8,764 nt of DNA, taken from Myxococcales bacterium (GTDB lineage Bacteria > Myxococcota_A > Polyangia > Polyangiales > Polyangiaceae). A program made the translations under genes and the position numbers. The stretch lies in the NCBI GenBank assembly GCA_013298325.1, contig JAAFHJ010000177.1:1-8764 (forward strand), read 5' to 3'. Shown here in pieces: positions 6,174 to 8,764 of the stretch (the first letter of the stretch is position 1; every line of letters begins with the position of its first letter). The notes below the pieces were generated by a model. It saw only the letters and a program-made list of their open reading frames with translations, was not told the DNA's origin and ran no database searches.

Positions 6174-7466
6174 GTGAAGCTTCGCGATCGGATTCCGGAC
6201 CGCAACGTATGGCTGATTTACGGCGCCATATTTACCCTCGGCCTCGCTTATGGCGTCTCGCTCGCGATCGTGAGCCTATTTCTTAAAGCGAAAGGGTACG
6301 AAAAATCAGACATCGGTTCGCTCGCCGTATGGTTCGCCCTAGGGATCGTCGCGCTAAGCTTGCCGATGGACGGATTCATTCGTCGTTTTTCTGCACGTAC
6401 AACGCTGATTGCGAGTCTTTTTGGCTACGCGGTTGCAGTGTCCTGCTTTCCGGTTGCTCCAAGCTATGCCACGATCGCCGGAATTCGCGCCATTGATGGT
6501 GCCTGCTCGGTTGGCATTTGGGTGAGCTGCGAGACGATTCTTTTGTCCCGCTCGAGCAAACAAAACAAGGCCTTCGTCACGAGCCTCTACGCGATGGCGA
6601 TGGCGACCGGCTACATCCTCGGCCCGCTCCTTGCAAAGGGGATCCTCTTCTTCTCCCATGCGCAAGAAAAGGCCGACGGAACGCTCCCGCTTGCGCCGAT
6701 GCGCCTCGCATTTTTTACGTCGGGTGCGATCGCCGTGGTTGCCGCCCTCCTTGTGCTCTTCCGCCTCGACGGCGATGTCGCCCCGGAAGGCGCTGAAGCG
6801 CCGGCGGCGGGTGTTGGAGAAGCGGGAACGGCGAAAGCCGCTGCCGGGCCGGAGGAAGTACCCGGCTACGGCGCCGTTCTTTGGCGTATCAAAAACTCCT
6901 GCTTTGCCACCTTTGTGTATGGCTATTTTCAGGCGTCGCTCGTCCTCTTCCTTCCGCTGTATCTAGCCGAATCGAAGGGCGTTAAGGAGTCTTCGACGAT
7001 CCTCGTCCCGGCCTTCTTTGCCGCGGGGATGATGCTGTTTACAAATGTGTTTGCCCGCATCGGCGACAAGCACGGCCATCTTCGGCTCATGCGCGGCCTC
7101 GCCGTCATCGGCACGCTCATGGTCCTCGGCTTCGTCTTCCTCGACGACTTCCGGATCATGTGTGTGGCCGTCTTCGTGGCCGGCGCATCTCTCGCGTCGA
7201 TCTCACCGCTCAGCCTCGCCCTCCAGGGGGTCTCGGTCCGTCCCATCGAGTACAGTCGCGCAAACGCCGTTTATAACGTCTTCTATGCGGGAGGTATGCT
7301 CCTCGGGCCGCCGATTTCGAGCCGCATCTTTCAGGCGAGAGGCGGTATTCCGATGCTGTACCACCTCGCTGCGCTCTGGGTGGCGTTCGTCATCTTCAGT
7401 GTCATTTTCCGCAAGGACGACCCCCGCGCAACTGGCACCGTAGCGGCGCTCACCGTCGGCGAGTAG
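6174..7466 (+). CDS. Major facilitator superfamily (MFS) transporter
   Basis: This 430-residue inner membrane protein has about twelve hydrophobic helices in two halves. The halves are separated by a cytoplasmic loop rich in Ala, Gly and Glu (about residues 199-232). The loop after the second helix reads MDGFIRRFSAR (65-75), and its equivalent in the second half reads RIGDKHGHLRLMR (295-307). Both are degenerate forms of the MFS signature G-x-x-D-R-x-G-R-R. The helix-5-like segment ATGYILGPLLA (144-154) matches the motif seen in many drug and metabolite exporters, which makes efflux slightly more likely than uptake. The substrate is unknown. The start is a GTG without a clear ribosome binding site; the ATG at 6155 just upstream stops after two codons. 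Divergence from the cystathionine enzyme hints at an amino acid or sulfur compound, but this is only inference. Confidence 0.9.
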   Translation: MKLRDRIPDRNVWLIYGAIFTLGLAYGVSLAIVSLFLKAKGYEKSDIGSLAVWFALGIVALSLPMDGFIRRFSARTTLIASLFGYAVAVSCFPVAPSYATIAGIRAIDGACSVGIWVSCETILLSRSSKQNKAFVTSLYAMAMATGYILGPLLAKGILFFSHAQEKADGTLPLAPMRLAFFTSGAIAVVAALLVLFRLDGDVAPEGAEAPAAGVGEAGTAKAAAGPEEVPGYGAVLWRIKNSCFATFVYGYFQASLVLFLPLYLAESKGVKESSTILVPAFFAAGMMLFTNVFARIGDKHGHLRLMRGLAVIGTLMVLGFVFLDDFRIMCVAVFVAGASLASISPLSLALQGVSVRPIEYSRANAVYNVFYAGGMLLGPPISSRIFQARGGIPMLYHLAALWVAFVIFSVIFRKDDPRATGTVAALTVGE

Positions 7467-7484
7467 CGGTCGATCCAAAAAAGG

Positions 7485-7519
7485 AAGAGCGTGCCTCCCT
7501 CTTTGGGCGGCACGCTCTT
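7485..7519. terminator. Two-way intrinsic terminator between convergent genes
   Basis: AAGAGCGTGCC (7485-7495) pairs perfectly with GGCACGCTCTT (7509-7519), an 11-bp stem with a 13-base loop. On the plus strand it is followed by a T-rich tail (TTTATTTTC), and on the minus strand by TTCCTTTTTTGG. It lies 18 bases after the transporter stop and 17 bases after the stop of the opposing lipoprotein gene, so it can end both transcripts. Confidence 0.93.
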
Positions 7520-7536
7520 TATTTTCTAAAATTCCG

Positions 7537-8448
7537 CTATTTGCAGAGGACGGCCGCGACCTTTGCGTAGGTGGTGTTGAAGTCGGCACCGCGGCAGGCG
7601 GTGTCAGCGGCCGCCTGGCTTGCCGCGCGCGTCTGGCCGCAAACGCTATTCCCCGCAACGACATAGGGGGCGCAAACGCGGGCCGCTGCGGCGTTTGTAC
7701 AGGAGCCGAAGTCGGCATTCGCGCAGAGGTCGCACGCGCTATAGAGGCAGGTCGCTTCATTTACGTAGGAGACGCCGCAAGTCGCCGCGTTTCCGAGAAA
7801 GACCGCCTCACACGCTTCGACGTTGGCGTAGGCGATATTGTCGGTCTCGAGGACCGCCGGGAGGATCGTCTTCCCGGCGGCGTCGGTCGCCCCCGTGTAG
7901 AGGCAGGCGCCGCAGGCCGGCTTGCTCCCGAGGAACGTGTTGCAGGTCGCGTTCGTCGCTGCCGCATCGAGGCAGGCGACACGAAACGCGGTGATGTCTG
8001 CCGCGGTGCACTTTCCCGGCTGGGCAGCGACCGACACATTGGCTGCATTGTACACGGAAGCATTCGCCTCCGCGTAGCAAGCGGGGGCGGGCGGCGGTCC
8101 GGCATCGACGCCGGAGTCTCGCCCGGCATCGGCCGGCCCAGCATCGATGCCTGAATCCAGGCCGGCGTCGCTCGGCCCGCCGTCGGCGCCCGAGTCTTGA
8201 CCGGCATCCGACCCTGCATCGGTCGCAGCCGCGTCGACGCCGCTATCGGCGCTGGTGGTCGCATCCAGGCCCGAGTCTCGCCCCGCGTCGGTTTCCGCAA
8301 CGGGACCTCCATCCTTGCGCGGCGTTCCGCTGTCTTTGGCGCCGGAATCGGTGGTGGAAACGTCGTCGGTCACGCTCTCCGCGCAGGCGGCGAACGGGGT
8401 GAGGGCGGCGAGGCAAACGCAGGCAAAGGCAAAACGTCGGAGCTTCAT
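7537..8448 (-). CDS. Cysteine-rich lipoprotein with a long acidic DAG/DSG linker
   Basis: The 303-residue protein has three parts. Residues 1-22 are a lipoprotein signal (LRR, hydrophobic core, FAAC with Cys22 lipidated). Residues about 29-123 are a low-complexity linker dominated by Asp, Ala, Gly and Ser in repeating DAG-x-DSG-x-DAG units (for example DAGRDSGLDA at 54-63 and DAGRDSGVDA at 108-117), ending in PPPAPAC. Residues 124-303 hold sixteen cysteines, including CGAC (179-182) and CDLC (239-242), an even number that suggests eight disulfides. Such surface proteins are common in myxobacteria, but no function or named domain is recognised. The acidic linker may act as a spacer through the envelope or bind calcium weakly. 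I chose the ATG at 8448, although the frame is open further upstream, because it begins the signal peptide; no strong ribosome binding site precedes it. A two-way terminator follows the stop. Confidence 0.87.
   Translation of the reverse strand: MKLRRFAFACVCLAALTPFAACAESVTDDVSTTDSGAKDSGTPRKDGGPVAETDAGRDSGLDATTSADSGVDAAATDAGSDAGQDSGADGGPSDAGLDSGIDAGPADAGRDSGVDAGPPPAPACYAEANASVYNAANVSVAAQPGKCTAADITAFRVACLDAAATNATCNTFLGSKPACGACLYTGATDAAGKTILPAVLETDNIAYANVEACEAVFLGNAATCGVSYVNEATCLYSACDLCANADFGSCTNAAAARVCAPYVVAGNSVCGQTRAASQAAADTACRGADFNTTYAKVAAVLCK
8089..8352 (-). repeat. Degenerate in-frame repeat region encoding the acidic linker
   Basis: This stretch encodes residues about 33-120 of the cysteine-rich lipoprotein. 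It consists of imperfect units built around codons for Asp-Ala-Gly and Asp-Ser-Gly. Similar words such as GAGTCTCG preceded by CCG or CCC recur on the plus strand near 8113 and 8273. Units vary in length and codon choice, so it is an old, drifted repeat rather than a fresh tandem duplication. Confidence 0.6.
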
Positions 8449-8524
8449 GGCACGAAGCGTTACTGCGAATCGCGCTCCGATGCCAAAAAGTACTGACGAT
8501 TCGACCCCACTCCGTGTCCGACGG

Positions 8525-8764
8525 TCACGGGCATTCGCTGCCGAGGGGCGGGTCCGGGTTGCAGTAGATGAAGCCGCCGCCAACGGATCGCGTGAGAACA
8601 ACGATCGTATCCGCTTTGATCGCCGCCGAGAGTTGCCCCCAAGCCGTCTTCGCTGCGTCGTACTGAGCCTGGGTTTCGGCAAACACGTAAAGGATTTGCT
8701 TGACCCACTTGTCCGCCGCGAGAACGCGCGCACTCGACTTTTGAATGTCGTCGAGTTTCTTCGT
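8525..8764 (-). CDS. Unrecognised protein, C-terminal 79 residues (5' end outside window)
   Basis: A frame open to the window's right edge ends in TGA (plus-strand positions 8525-8527). The composition is that of a real protein: an amphipathic helical stretch with evenly spaced Lys, Asp and Gln (TKKLDDIQKSSARVLAADKW, then KQILYVFAETQAQYDAAKTA), followed by a hydrophobic strand IVVLTR and a Gly-rich, two-cysteine tail ending in GSECP. The competing frames here are Arg-rich and look like shadows. No domain is recognised. It precedes the cysteine-rich lipoprotein on the same strand with a 76-bp gap, so they may share a transcript. The two cysteines in the tail would suit an exported protein, but the N-terminus is not visible. 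Confidence 0.65.
   Translation of the reverse strand, partial: TKKLDDIQKSSARVLAADKWVKQILYVFAETQAQYDAAKTAWGQLSAAIKADTIVVLTRSVGGGFIYCNPDPPLGSECP

Noticed and set aside
8089..8352. CRISPR-like array
   Set aside because: The repeats are in frame, irregular in spacing and degenerate, and they encode the Asp/Ala/Gly/Ser linker.
8467..8502. GAATCG/CGATTC inverted pair in the gap upstream of the cysteine-rich lipoprotein
   Set aside because: The arms are six bases with a 24-base loop and no T-run, which is expected by chance in this sequence.
8460..8708. Minus-strand open frame of 82 codons
   Set aside because: It overlaps the partial gene at 8525-8764 in another frame and has no coherent composition or ribosome binding site.
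8449..8733. Upstream extension of the cysteine-rich lipoprotein frame to 8733 (398 residues)
   Set aside because: The extra 95 residues are Arg/Ser/Thr-rich without structure and overlap the better coding frame at 8525-8764. The signal peptide starts at 8448.

Overview
The base composition (GC-rich, strong G/C bias at third codon positions) and the protein style suggest a myxobacterium (phylum Myxococcota, probably of the Polyangiales kind). The style includes several secreted or lipid-anchored cysteine-rich proteins, one with a long Asp/Ala/Gly/Ser linker built on DAG and DSG motifs. This placement is inferred from style, not from a marker gene. No RNA gene, CRISPR array, insertion sequence or phage gene was found.

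Layout from left to right. (1) The 3' end of a cysteine-rich exported protein gene (+, 1-264) meets, tail to tail, an AraC-family regulator gene (-, 269-1150). (2) The regulator is divergent from a putative lipoprotein gene carrying two tandem SnoaL-like (NTF2-fold) domains (+, 1266-2150). (3) That gene converges on a minus-strand block, which in transcription order is a cystathionine gamma-synthase/lyase (6077-4905), a cysteine-containing lipoprotein (4842-4237), a group II PLP-dependent decarboxylase (4122-2773) and a small TPR protein (2759-2181). (4) Divergent from the cystathionine enzyme is a major facilitator superfamily transporter (+, 6174-7466). (5) The transporter converges on a cysteine-rich lipoprotein with the acidic DAG/DSG linker (-, 8448-7537). 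Upstream of that lipoprotein on the same strand is the 3' end of an unrecognised gene (-, 8764-8525).

How the parts may work together (inference). The decarboxylase and TPR genes are 13 bp apart and probably one transcript. The cystathionine enzyme and the transporter share a 96-bp divergent control region. The AraC regulator probably controls itself and the divergent SnoaL-like gene. All three convergent junctions carry perfect inverted repeats at or over stop codons. The one at 7485-7519 is a clear two-way terminator, and the one at 2147-2184 spans both stop codons.

Overall this is an ordinary chromosomal region of metabolic, envelope and regulatory genes. I did not find convincing evidence of a new defence, mobile or biosynthetic system. 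The least explained items are the tandem SnoaL lipoprotein under an AraC regulator, the decarboxylase of unknown substrate paired with a TPR protein, and the cysteine-rich envelope proteins.
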